A stretch of 16,809 bases of DNA from Acidobacteriota bacterium (GTDB taxonomy: Bacteria > Acidobacteriota > Blastocatellia > Pyrinomonadales > Pyrinomonadaceae), in NCBI GenBank assembly GCA_023415725.1, contig JAEZJR010000139.1:1-16809 (forward strand), given 5' to 3'. The position numbers and the translations under genes were made by a program. Shown here one piece after another: positions 5,963 through 13,554 of this stretch (positions are counted from its first letter, which is position 1; each line of letters opens with the position of its first letter). The notes beneath the pieces are model-generated. The model saw nothing but the letters and a program-made list of their open reading frames with translations. It ran no database searches and was not told the origin of the DNA.

Positions 5963-7291
5963 ATGCGTTCATCCCTTCGGCCAGGCAAGTTGCCGGCTTT
6001 TCTAATTTTCACAATCATCGCGGGGGGTCTTATGGCCGGTGCCTGCGGTTCGGGTAATTCTCAGGGCGGACAGCGCGGCCCCGGCGGGCCGGGAGGTAAC
6101 GCGGAACCGGAGGAGGCCCCGATCGCCGTCACCGTGGCCAAGACCGAATCGCGTAATGTTCCGGCTGTTATTCAGACCACCGGCTCTCTCGTCGCGGACG
6201 AAACCTCCAACATTGCCCCAAAAGTGGCAGGAAAGGTCGTGAACGTCAGTATCGATGTGGGCGATTTCGTCGGTCAGGGTGCGGTCATCGCGAAGATCGA
6301 CGATTCGGACGCACGCCGACGTCTCGCGGCCGCCGAAGCGGGCGTGAAGCAGGCGGTCGCTGCCGTTCGACAGGCGGAGGCACGCCTCGGGCTCGGGCCG
6401 AACGGAACATTCAACGCATCGCGTATTCCGGAAGTGCAGGCCGCCAACGCGAATTACCAGCAGGCTCAGGCGGAACTTCGACAGGCGGAAGCGAACGAGA
6501 AACGCTACCGTGACCTAGTCGAAACCGGCGACGCTGCGATGATCACTTACGAGCAGTATCGGACCGCCCGCGACACTGCCCGTGCACGCGTCAATGCCGC
6601 CCGTGAGCAGTTGGAAGCTCAGGTCAACGCCGCCCGCCAGAACAACCAGGCCATCGCGTCAGCTGAAGCCGGTGTCGAGGCCGCCCGCACGCAAGTAGCG
6701 ATCGCTCGGCAAGAAGTGGCGGACGCCACGGTCCGAGCCCCCTTCTCCGGATTTGTTACTGCAAGGGACGTAGCGGTCGGGGAGTTCGTTTCCTCCGCCG
6801 ATACGATCGCGACGATCATTCGTTCAAATCCGATCAAGATCCAAATGCAGGTCGCGGAATCGGATGTTCCGGCGGTCGGCGTCGGTCGTGGGGTTTCGAT
6901 ACAGGTGGATGCCTACCCACAGCGTCGTTTTGCCGGTACAGTGAGTGCGATCAACCCGTCGGTTGATCCGAATTCGCGTTCGGCGATCGTCGAGGCGAGG
7001 ATCGAGAACGGCGACAACTCGCTTCGCGCCGGAATGTTCGCCACGGCCCGGATCAACAGGGAAGGCGGGAGCACCGGTGTCTTCGTGCCTAAATCGGCCG
7101 TCTATTTTCACCAGGCGACCGGTTCTTATCGTGCGTTCGTGATAGATAACGGCACGGCCAAACTCCGCGTCGTCCAACTCGGCACTGAAGAAGGGGACAG
7201 CTACCAGATCCTTTCGGGCCTCAATGCCGATGAAACGGTAGCAACGAGTAATCTGGATCAATTGTACGAGGGGGCTAATGTAGCCGTTTAG
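5963..7291 (+). CDS. RND efflux periplasmic adaptor lipoprotein (membrane fusion protein)
   Basis: 442 aa. A signal peptide ends in a lipobox-like AGAC with Cys28, so the protein is probably lipid-anchored. A Gly-rich linker follows (residues 29-46). The adaptor fold is in order: first half-lipoyl segment SNIAPKVAGKVVNVSIDVGD (about 80-99), a long Ala/Gln-rich alpha-helical hairpin (about 115-250, repeats of QAEA, ARQN), second half-lipoyl segment ATVRAPFSGFVTARDVAVGE, then the beta-barrel (IKIQMQVAESDVPAVGVG) and membrane-proximal domain. In the complex it links the pump to the outer-membrane channel. It is the first gene of the operon, 15 bp before the pump gene. No good Shine-Dalgarno is visible before the ATG at 5963. 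Confidence 0.95.
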   Translation: MRSSLRPGKLPAFLIFTIIAGGLMAGACGSGNSQGGQRGPGGPGGNAEPEEAPIAVTVAKTESRNVPAVIQTTGSLVADETSNIAPKVAGKVVNVSIDVGDFVGQGAVIAKIDDSDARRRLAAAEAGVKQAVAAVRQAEARLGLGPNGTFNASRIPEVQAANANYQQAQAELRQAEANEKRYRDLVETGDAAMITYEQYRTARDTARARVNAAREQLEAQVNAARQNNQAIASAEAGVEAARTQVAIARQEVADATVRAPFSGFVTARDVAVGEFVSSADTIATIIRSNPIKIQMQVAESDVPAVGVGRGVSIQVDAYPQRRFAGTVSAINPSVDPNSRSAIVEARIENGDNSLRAGMFATARINREGGSTGVFVPKSAVYFHQATGSYRAFVIDNGTAKLRVVQLGTEEGDSYQILSGLNADETVATSNLDQLYEGANVAV

Positions 7292-7306
7292 TCAGGAGTA
7301 GTTTGT

Positions 7307-10300
7307 ATGCAGTGGTTAGCTGAGATCTGCGTTCATCGTCCCGTATTCGCGACCGTAATCGTTCTGTTCCTGACGGTTGTCGGCGGGTTCAGCTTTTTCA
7401 CGCTCGGGGTCGACCGGTTCCCGAAGATCGACTTGCCGACCATATCCGTGCGCACCAGCAACCCGGGGGCGTCGCCGGAGGAGATCGAGTCGGAGATCAC
7501 GGACGTGATCGAAGGGGCCCTCAATACGGTCCCCGGCGTCGAGGAGATGCGTTCGTCATCCTCCCGCGGAAGCTCGAACGTGACGCTAACGTTCAACCTC
7601 GAGAAAGACCCGGATCAGGCGTTCCAGGAGGTCCAGCAGAAGCTCAGCACCGTCGTCAACCGCTTGCCTGAACAGGCCGACCCGCCGACCGCTCAGAAGA
7701 GCGACCCGGATTCGCAGCCGATCCTGATGTACACGATCAGCGCCCCGCGCGATGTGATGGAACTCTCCGAGATGGTGGAGAACCTGATACTGGAGCGGGT
7801 CGAATCGGCGGACGGCGTGGGTGAGGCGTTCATGTGGGGCAGCCGCACGCCGCAGGTGCGCGTGAACATCGACCCGACGAGGCTGAGAGCTTTCAACATC
7901 TCCGTCACGGACGTGACGAACGCCGTCCGCTCGCAGAACCAGGAAATGCCCGGCGGTAACCTCATCGAGGGGCAGCGCACTCTCGGACTGCGGACGATGA
8001 GCAAGCTCACCGAGGTGGAGCAGTTCAACGATATCGTCATCACGACGCGGAACGGCTTCCCGATCAAGATAAAGGACGTCGGCCGCGTGGAGAAGACCGG
8101 CGGCGAACCGACCACCGCGGCTTCGCTCGACGGAGTGACTTCGGTCAGCGTCGGGATCCGAAAGCAATCGGGTGCGAACACGATCGCCGTTATCCAGAAC
8201 GTGAAGGGGCGCATGGCGAACATCATTCCCACGCTCCCGGATGACTTCAACGTAGCGCTGACGCGCGACCAGAGTGAGTTCATCGAAAACTCGCTGCACG
8301 CGATCGAGGAGCACCTCGTGCTTGGCGGGCTCTTTGCAGCGATCATCGTGTTCCTATTCCTGTGGAACTTCCGTTCGACGATCATTTCTGCTCTCGCGAT
8401 CCCGGTCTCGATCGTCGCCGCTTTCGCCGCAATCGCCGCGCTGGGATATTCGCTTAACCAGATGACGATGCTCGCCCTCACGCTGATGGTGGGCATCGTG
8501 ATCGACGACGCGATCGTGGTGCTGGAGAACATCTACCGCTTCGTCGAGGAAAAAGGCATGGACCCGTTCCAGGCGGCGATCGAGGGCACGAAGGAGATCG
8601 GGCTCGCCGTCTTGGCTACTACCCTTTCGCTGCTCGCGGTGTTCGTTCCGGTCGGCTTCATGACCGGTATTGTAGGTCGGTTCATGTCGTCGTTCGGCTT
8701 AACTGCCGCTGCGGCTATCGCGGTGTCGCTGATAGTGTCATTCACGCTCACCCCGATGCTCGCGGCACGATGGATCAAACGCAACGACCACGATGCCCAA
8801 GGGAACGAGGTGGGGCCGGAGGTGCATCCCACAGGCGAGGTCACGATGGCGGAAGAGGTCGGTACTCCGACTGGTCACGACAGTAAGGACGGGTGGTTCT
8901 ACCGCAAGATCGATGGCACTTACACCTGGCTGCTGAAGCTCTCTCTTCGGTTCCGCTGGGCCGTCGTACTGATATGCGTGATCACGGTCGCGTCGATCTA
9001 TCCGCTTTACAAATACGTCGGTATGGCGTTCCTGCCGGACGAGGACGAATCGCTGTTCCAAGTCAACCTTCGCGGGCCACAGGGGACGTCGCTCTCGGCG
9101 ACGCAGTCGATACTCGATCGCATCGGACGCGACATCCGGGCACAGGTGCCGGGCGTGAAGAACACTATGATCCTTGCCGGTTTCGGCCGCGGATCGGGAT
9201 CTAACACCGGGTTTATCAACGTATCGCTCGTTCCTGTGAGTGAACGCAGTAAATCGCAGGCGGATCTGATCAATCAGACCCGCGGCATCGTTCGTAAATA
9301 TTCCAACAAGGATTACCAGGTTTCCGTTTCGGCCTCATCGTCTATCGCGGGTAGTATCGGCCTCGGCCGAGGCGGTTCGGGCGTGGGTATGTACATCGCC
9401 GGGCCTGACATGGAGAAGTTGACGGAATACGCCAACGCTCTGGTCGAGAAGATGAAAACCGACCCGATCTACCGCGACCCGGATACCTCCATCGAGGTGG
9501 GCTCGCCTGAGATCCGTGTGACGATCGACCGCACGAGGGCGGCCGACCTGGGCGTGAGGGCCGGTGACGTGGCTCAGGCGCTCAATATATTGTCGGCGGG
9601 GCAGATAGTTTCGACGTTTAGCGAAAATTCGGAGCAGTACGACGTTATCGTGCGGGCGGAGGAACGCTTCCGCCGCGACCGAAGTTATCTGCCGTGGTTC
9701 ACGGTGGCTTCGTCGAACGGCGGAACGGTCGGGCTCGACCGCGTGGTGAGGCTGGACGAGGGCACGAGCCCTTCGACCATCCAGCGCCTCAACCGCCTCC
9801 GCCAGGTGACGGTGTCGGCCGGTCTGCCGCCGAACGCCTCGGAATCTGACGCAATTGCGAGGCTCCAGGCATGGGCAGCGGAACTGAACATGGGCCCCGA
9901 GTATCTAGTCGGCGTGACCGGGCAGTCTAAGGAGTTGCAGAAGGCGTACGAATCGTTCATGTACGCGTTCCTGCTTTCTTTCGTGTTCATGTACCTGATC
10001 CTCGCCGCGCAGTTCGAATCGTTCATCCACCCGGTGACGATCCTGCTGTCGCTGCCGCTTTCGGTACCGTTCGCGCTGCTGTCGACCGCACTCGCGGGGC
10101 AGACCCTGAACATCTTCTCGGCACTCGGGATCCTGCTGCTGTTCGGGATCGTGAAGAAGAACGCAATTTTGCAGATCGACCACACGAACAACCTACGCGG
10201 AAAGGGCATGGCGCGGTACGACGCGATCATCCAGGCGAACCGCGACCGTCTCCGGCCGATCCTGATGACCACCATGGCTCTTGTCGCCGGGATGATCCCG

Positions 10301-10576
10301 CTGACGCTCGGCACAGGTGCCGGTGCGGCGACGAACCGCTCTATCGGGATCCTGGTGGTCGGCGGGCAGTCGATGTGTTTGCTGCTGACGCTGCTGGCGG
10401 TGCCGGTGTTCTACTCGCTGTTTGACGACGCAGCGGAATCGACGGTTTTCCGGACGATCTCCGGCCGCGTTTCCGCGGTGACGGCGCCGATCCGCGAGGG
10501 GATCGCGGGGATATTCAAGTCACGCAAACGTGAACAGGTGAACGTTCGCGACGAAGAACAGACGGAGAACGTCTAG
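7307..10576 (+). CDS. RND-family (HAE1-type) inner-membrane efflux pump
   Basis: 1089 aa, close to the family norm. It starts after AGGAG (7294-7298) with 8-nt spacing. N-terminal MQWLAEICVHRPVFATVIVLF gives TM1. The first periplasmic loop includes VDRFPKIDLPTISV and the PGASPEEIE segment. TM4 holds the proton-relay motif GIVIDDAIVVLEN with Asp400/Asp401, and TM10 holds GIVKKNA with Lys950/Lys951, so the relay residues are present. The second periplasmic loop begins GMAFLPDEDESLF. Proton-driven export of hydrophobic compounds from periplasm and inner membrane is the known role of the family; the substrate cannot be told from sequence. A cytoplasmic loop between TM6 and TM7 (about 490-530) is rich in His, Glu and Gly, and the C-terminal tail is long and charged. 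Confidence 0.97.
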   Translation: MQWLAEICVHRPVFATVIVLFLTVVGGFSFFTLGVDRFPKIDLPTISVRTSNPGASPEEIESEITDVIEGALNTVPGVEEMRSSSSRGSSNVTLTFNLEKDPDQAFQEVQQKLSTVVNRLPEQADPPTAQKSDPDSQPILMYTISAPRDVMELSEMVENLILERVESADGVGEAFMWGSRTPQVRVNIDPTRLRAFNISVTDVTNAVRSQNQEMPGGNLIEGQRTLGLRTMSKLTEVEQFNDIVITTRNGFPIKIKDVGRVEKTGGEPTTAASLDGVTSVSVGIRKQSGANTIAVIQNVKGRMANIIPTLPDDFNVALTRDQSEFIENSLHAIEEHLVLGGLFAAIIVFLFLWNFRSTIISALAIPVSIVAAFAAIAALGYSLNQMTMLALTLMVGIVIDDAIVVLENIYRFVEEKGMDPFQAAIEGTKEIGLAVLATTLSLLAVFVPVGFMTGIVGRFMSSFGLTAAAAIAVSLIVSFTLTPMLAARWIKRNDHDAQGNEVGPEVHPTGEVTMAEEVGTPTGHDSKDGWFYRKIDGTYTWLLKLSLRFRWAVVLICVITVASIYPLYKYVGMAFLPDEDESLFQVNLRGPQGTSLSATQSILDRIGRDIRAQVPGVKNTMILAGFGRGSGSNTGFINVSLVPVSERSKSQADLINQTRGIVRKYSNKDYQVSVSASSSIAGSIGLGRGGSGVGMYIAGPDMEKLTEYANALVEKMKTDPIYRDPDTSIEVGSPEIRVTIDRTRAADLGVRAGDVAQALNILSAGQIVSTFSENSEQYDVIVRAEERFRRDRSYLPWFTVASSNGGTVGLDRVVRLDEGTSPSTIQRLNRLRQVTVSAGLPPNASESDAIARLQAWAAELNMGPEYLVGVTGQSKELQKAYESFMYAFLLSFVFMYLILAAQFESFIHPVTILLSLPLSVPFALLSTALAGQTLNIFSALGILLLFGIVKKNAILQIDHTNNLRGKGMARYDAIIQANRDRLRPILMTTMALVAGMIPLTLGTGAGAATNRSIGILVVGGQSMCLLLTLLAVPVFYSLFDDAAESTVFRTISGRVSAVTAPIREGIAGIFKSRKREQVNVRDEEQTENV

Positions 10577-10602
10577 TTTTTATCTCCCGTCTGAGAAATG
10601 TG

Positions 10603-12429
10603 ATGAAGAGAGTTTTTCTTCCGATATTGTTGTTTGTCGCGGCCGCGGGGGCGGCGTTCGGGCAGGACCCGACGCCGAACCCGTTCCCGACACCCAGGTC
10701 GACACCGGTCATCGCTCCTAGCCCTACACCACCAGTCGATGTGCCGGTGGTGTCCCCGACCCCTTTTGCTCCGGTCCCTGCGGCTCCGCTGCCTGACGAG
10801 CCGCCGCCGGTGGCGCCGGATTTTCGTGCGCCGGTTCGGCCGCTGCCATCGGCGGAACGTGTGGGGGTCGATACGGTAAACCAACTCTCACTCTCGCTTG
10901 AGGAAGCGATCGAGATGGCCCTGCGGAACAACAACAACATCGACGCGTCGCGGAATAACGTGCAGATCGCGGAGTTCAACCTGCGCGGGGCACGCGGGAT
11001 CTACGACCCGCTGATCGAGGGGGAAAGCTATTACGAAAGTGCATCCACGCCGACGGCCTCGGTGATCGGCGGTGCGGTGAACGGTTCCGTCACGCAGCAG
11101 AGGTTTTTCAATTCAGCGGGCGTGAGCGGCTGGTCGCCTTGGGCGGGCGGTTCGTACGCCTTGCGGTTCGATTCTTCTCGGACCTCAACCTCGAACACGA
11201 ATGCGACCTTGAACCCCCAGTTTCCATCACTTTTGACCGCGACGTACACGCAGCCGCTTTTGCGTAATTTCCGGTTCGACAATAACCGTCGTTTGATCGA
11301 GATCGCGAAGAAGAATCTCGCGTTGAGCGACGCGCAGTTTCGCCAGCAAGCGATCGAGGTGATAGCGCAGGTGGAGCAGGCGTATTGGAACCTGGCCTTT
11401 TCCCTGCGCAACTTGCAGGTGCAGATCGACGCGGTGAAACAGGCACGCTCGCAGCTCGAGAGCACTCAGCGTCAGGTGGAGAAGGGCGTACTTCCGCCGA
11501 TCGACCTTGTTGCGGCGAACGCGCAGATAACCACTTTTGAACAGAACGTTTACGCGGCTCAGGAGACCGTTACGCGTTCGGAGAACACTCTCAAGACGCT
11601 GATGCTGGCCGAACGCACGGCGGCGGAATGGTCGCGTGCGATCACGCCGGTTTCGCCGGTCAATCTCGATCCGCCGAAGATCGGTCTCGAGGTCGCGATC
11701 GCTGAAGCGTTAAAAGGGCGGCCCGAGATCACGCAGTTCGAAGCCAGCGCCGAGGTGAACAAGATCGACGAGCGGTATTACCGCAACCAAACGAAGCCTC
11801 AGATCGACCTCGTGGGCAGCTACACGGCCCAGGGCCTCGCCGGTGCGGAAACGGCCCGGGCGATCGACCCGGTGACCGGTGTGAGCCGCGTTCCGCCCAA
11901 TCTGGTTGGCGGGTATCTTACCTCGCTCGGTAATCTTGCCCAGCTGGACTATCCGACATACCGAGTCGGCGTGCAGATCTCGCTGCCGTGGGGGAACAAC
12001 GTTGCGAAGGCAAATCTCGGCCGAGTGCTCGCCGAAGGAACACGCCTCGGGAATCAGCGTGCGCAGGCCGAGCAGGTGATCGAGGCGGAGGTCCGCAACG
12101 CATTGCAGGCACTTCGCTCTGCGGAAGCGAGGCTTCAATCTGCTGCTGCCGCCCGTTCCTCTGCCGAGCAGCTCGCCGCGAGCGAGCAGAGGCAGTTCCA
12201 GGCCGGTACGACGACCTTTTACCTCGTGCAGCAGCGTCTGACCGAGCTCGTAGCCGCACGCGGCCGCGAATTGCAGGCCCAGACGGACCTCAACCGGGCG
12301 ATCTCCGAATTCCAGCGGGCGATCGGCTCCACCCTCTCGGCGAACAATGTCACCGTCTCGACCGGCGGCAGCCTGTTTCGCCGCCCATCATCACTGGCGA
12401 ATTCGCTCGACCGATTCAAACAAAAATAG
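10603..12429 (+). CDS. TolC-like outer-membrane channel with proline-rich N-terminal extension
   Basis: 608 aa from the ATG at 10603; a GTG directly before it (10600) is the alternative. The signal peptide MKRVFLPILLFVAAAGAAFG is followed by about 60 residues dominated by Pro, Thr, Ser and Ala (PTPNPFPTPRST, PSPTPPVD, PDEPPPVAP). Then come the two outer-membrane efflux repeats. The first starts at LSLSLEEAIEMALRNNNNID, with long helices to about 320; the second starts at IGLEVAIAEALKGRPEI, with a coiled-coil AEARLQSAAAARSSAEQLAA and a closing DLNRAISEFQRAIG. It is the exit duct of the tripartite pump, 26 bp downstream of the pump gene and thus probably cotranscribed. The Pro-rich segment is unusual for TolC and could span to peptidoglycan (inference). 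Confidence 0.95.
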   Translation: MKRVFLPILLFVAAAGAAFGQDPTPNPFPTPRSTPVIAPSPTPPVDVPVVSPTPFAPVPAAPLPDEPPPVAPDFRAPVRPLPSAERVGVDTVNQLSLSLEEAIEMALRNNNNIDASRNNVQIAEFNLRGARGIYDPLIEGESYYESASTPTASVIGGAVNGSVTQQRFFNSAGVSGWSPWAGGSYALRFDSSRTSTSNTNATLNPQFPSLLTATYTQPLLRNFRFDNNRRLIEIAKKNLALSDAQFRQQAIEVIAQVEQAYWNLAFSLRNLQVQIDAVKQARSQLESTQRQVEKGVLPPIDLVAANAQITTFEQNVYAAQETVTRSENTLKTLMLAERTAAEWSRAITPVSPVNLDPPKIGLEVAIAEALKGRPEITQFEASAEVNKIDERYYRNQTKPQIDLVGSYTAQGLAGAETARAIDPVTGVSRVPPNLVGGYLTSLGNLAQLDYPTYRVGVQISLPWGNNVAKANLGRVLAEGTRLGNQRAQAEQVIEAEVRNALQALRSAEARLQSAAAARSSAEQLAASEQRQFQAGTTTFYLVQQRLTELVAARGRELQAQTDLNRAISEFQRAIGSTLSANNVTVSTGGSLFRRPSSLANSLDRFKQK

Positions 12430-12436
12430 CCTGGGA

Positions 12437-12458
12437 GGACAGACTGGAAAGTCTGTCC
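12437..12458 (+). repeat. 22-bp hairpin element, copy 1
   Basis: The arms GGACAGACT and AGTCTGTCC are perfect 9-bp complements around a GGAA (GNRA-type) tetraloop, 7 bp after the tolC-like stop codon. No T-run follows. An exact reverse-complement copy is at 16438-16459, and the match extends into AGTA on one flank. Confidence 0.9.
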
Positions 12459-12473
12459 TACTCGCTCGAAAGT

Positions 12474-12563
12474 GAGACGAGTTGAGACGCGCGAGACAAA
12501 CAATTGGGACGCGCGAGAGTGACAATTGAGACGCGAATGAGACGCGCTAGGCCAAGGTGAGAC
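12474..12563 (+). repeat. Cluster of phased GAGAC motifs
   Basis: GAGAC occurs at 12474, 12484, 12493, 12528, 12539 and 12559, with GGGAC at 12506 and a GTGAC between. Most spacings are 9-13 bp. Several are embedded in TTGAGACGCG or GGGACGCGCGAGA. GGGACGCGCG is shared exactly with the minus strand of the 5401-5418 hairpin. It lies 3' of the tolC-like gene in sense orientation. Confidence 0.75.
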
Positions 12564-12581
12564 TGGCCCGTTTCGCGACGG

Positions 12582-12630
12582 CGACAACGGCGCCCAACGC
12601 CACAACGGCGGCCCGACAGCGACAACGGCG
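12582..12630 (+). repeat. Three copies of a C(G/C)ACAACGGCG repeat
   Basis: Eleven-base units start at 12582 (CGACAACGGCG), 12600 (CCACAACGGCG) and 12620 (CGACAACGGCG), 18 and 20 bp apart. There is no open frame of note. Function unknown. Confidence 0.65.
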
Positions 12631-12791
12631 CTCGGTTGAAATCACCACAGAACCATCACCCGATCGGCTCTGATGGGATAATCATCCCTGACCTCACTCG
12701 GAGGGTCGTCGCAGAGAAGAAAATTAATAGATGAACAAATGAATCGTCAGCCAGGATCTTTACCCTAATCGCAGACCCGACACTGCTTTCC

Positions 12792-13322
12792 TTATTCCGA
12801 ATCTAGTACTTCCGCAAAAGGTTTCCACTCGTACTCTAAATCATCACACCAAATCTGCCAGCGAGCGCCCGCTGCCCAGTGGACCGTGTGAACGACCATG
12901 CCTTTGTCGGATAATGAAAGTTCGTCAATAAGCCAGTCACCATGTCCCTTCATTGGATCGCTCCCCGGCATAGTGTCTTCGAGCTGACGATCCTTTACAA
13001 GCGAGTACATCTGGACGTTCTTGTACTTTATCTTGATGTTTCCATCGTGATAAGCCCCCAATAAGGTCAATTCGATCGAGTTATTCTCCATCTCCATCGA
13101 CCGAAACTCTTCTAGAAGTTGGAAACTCTGAAGCCAAGAATCGTGAGGGCAACGTGGATCCGTCGTGTCGTAATGCCAATGTGCCTGAGCGTAAGCCAAT
13201 GCGCTAGGCGGAAATCGTTCCGCTGACGCGTTTAGGTAAGCGGAATAGTTATCGAAGCACGCTTTAATTTCAGATGGTTCACTCCCACCGTTAAAATCAA
13301 GATGAAGTTTTACTTCTTTCAT
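12792..13322 (-). CDS. Hypothetical protein, small cytoplasmic, lower GC than neighbours
   Basis: 176 aa, no signal peptide and no membrane segment. I do not recognise a named family. Visible features are an N-terminal MKEVKLHLDFNGGSEP, a His/Trp-rich middle (AQAHWHYDTTDP), a strand-rich part NIKIKYKNVQMYSL, and a C-terminal module HGDWLIDELSLSDKGMVVHT followed by ARWQIWCDDLEYEW. The tail pattern (W-I-x-C/E-D-L/I-x-Y-x-W) looks like small proteins that often stand alone near mobile or toxin-immunity loci, but that is a weak impression. Base composition is near 48% GC by eye, against about 60% around it, and there is no Shine-Dalgarno before the ATG at 13322. Together with the repeat-rich flank this suggests horizontal acquisition. 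Confidence 0.75.
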   Translation of the reverse strand: MKEVKLHLDFNGGSEPSEIKACFDNYSAYLNASAERFPPSALAYAQAHWHYDTTDPRCPHDSWLQSFQLLEEFRSMEMENNSIELTLLGAYHDGNIKIKYKNVQMYSLVKDRQLEDTMPGSDPMKGHGDWLIDELSLSDKGMVVHTVHWAAGARWQIWCDDLEYEWKPFAEVLDSE

Positions 13323-13398
13323 AGTTCAAAATCGCCATTGTATGAATTCGGCGAAAGCAGATCAGCCGTGTAATTTCCCGATTTTCGCATCCACGGTA

Positions 13399-13421
13399 GA
13401 ATACCTCGAACTTTCGTATTC
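13399..13421. repeat. Short inverted repeat in the divergent region
   Basis: GAATAC (13399-13404) and GTATTC (13416-13421) are perfect complements across 11 bp, between the hypothetical gene and the M16 pair. It could be a regulator site; nothing else supports this. Confidence 0.35.
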
Positions 13422-13490
13422 CCCCGGGAGGATCGTGGACCATAGGCGGTCGGCTCATCACTGCGATGCGACAGCCCGAAACATTTGAAA

Positions 13491-13553
13491 CATTCCTTGC
13501 GGGTTTATCGAATAAGATATTTTCGGCTATCTTATTCACCCTTGCGAGGAATG
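13491..13553 (+). promoter_or_regulatory. Long hairpin predicted to mask the ribosome binding site of the M16 gene
   Basis: Outer arms CATTCCT (13491-13497) and AGGAATG (13547-13553) are perfect complements, and the right arm contains the AGGA ribosome binding site. Inside, TGC (13498-13500) can pair with GCG (13544-13546) with one G-U, and GGGT (13501-13504) pairs with ACCC (13538-13541). The apex is a perfect 10-bp stem, GAATAAGATA (13510-13519) with TATCTTATTC (13528-13537), around an 8-nt loop. If transcription starts upstream of 13491, translation of the gene at 13555 would depend on opening this structure. The apical repeat alone could instead be an operator. Just before it GAAACATT is repeated at 13478 and 13487. 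Confidence 0.55.
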
Positions 13554-13554
13554 C

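Larger units (their letters stand above)
12430..12791. other. Repeat-rich intergenic region, 362 bp
   Basis: It lies between the convergent tolC-like gene and the hypothetical gene ending at 12792. It holds a 22-bp hairpin (12437-12458), a GAGAC cluster (12474-12563) and three CGACAACGGCG-like repeats (12582-12630). The last 160 bp show nothing I can identify, apart from a short hairpin GGGAT/ATCCC near 12676. There is no clear rho-independent terminator with a T-run for either gene. Confidence 0.6.

Noticed and set aside
12582..12630. Possible replication-type iterons
   Set aside because: Three GC-rich units with irregular spacing, no Rep gene and no DnaA boxes.
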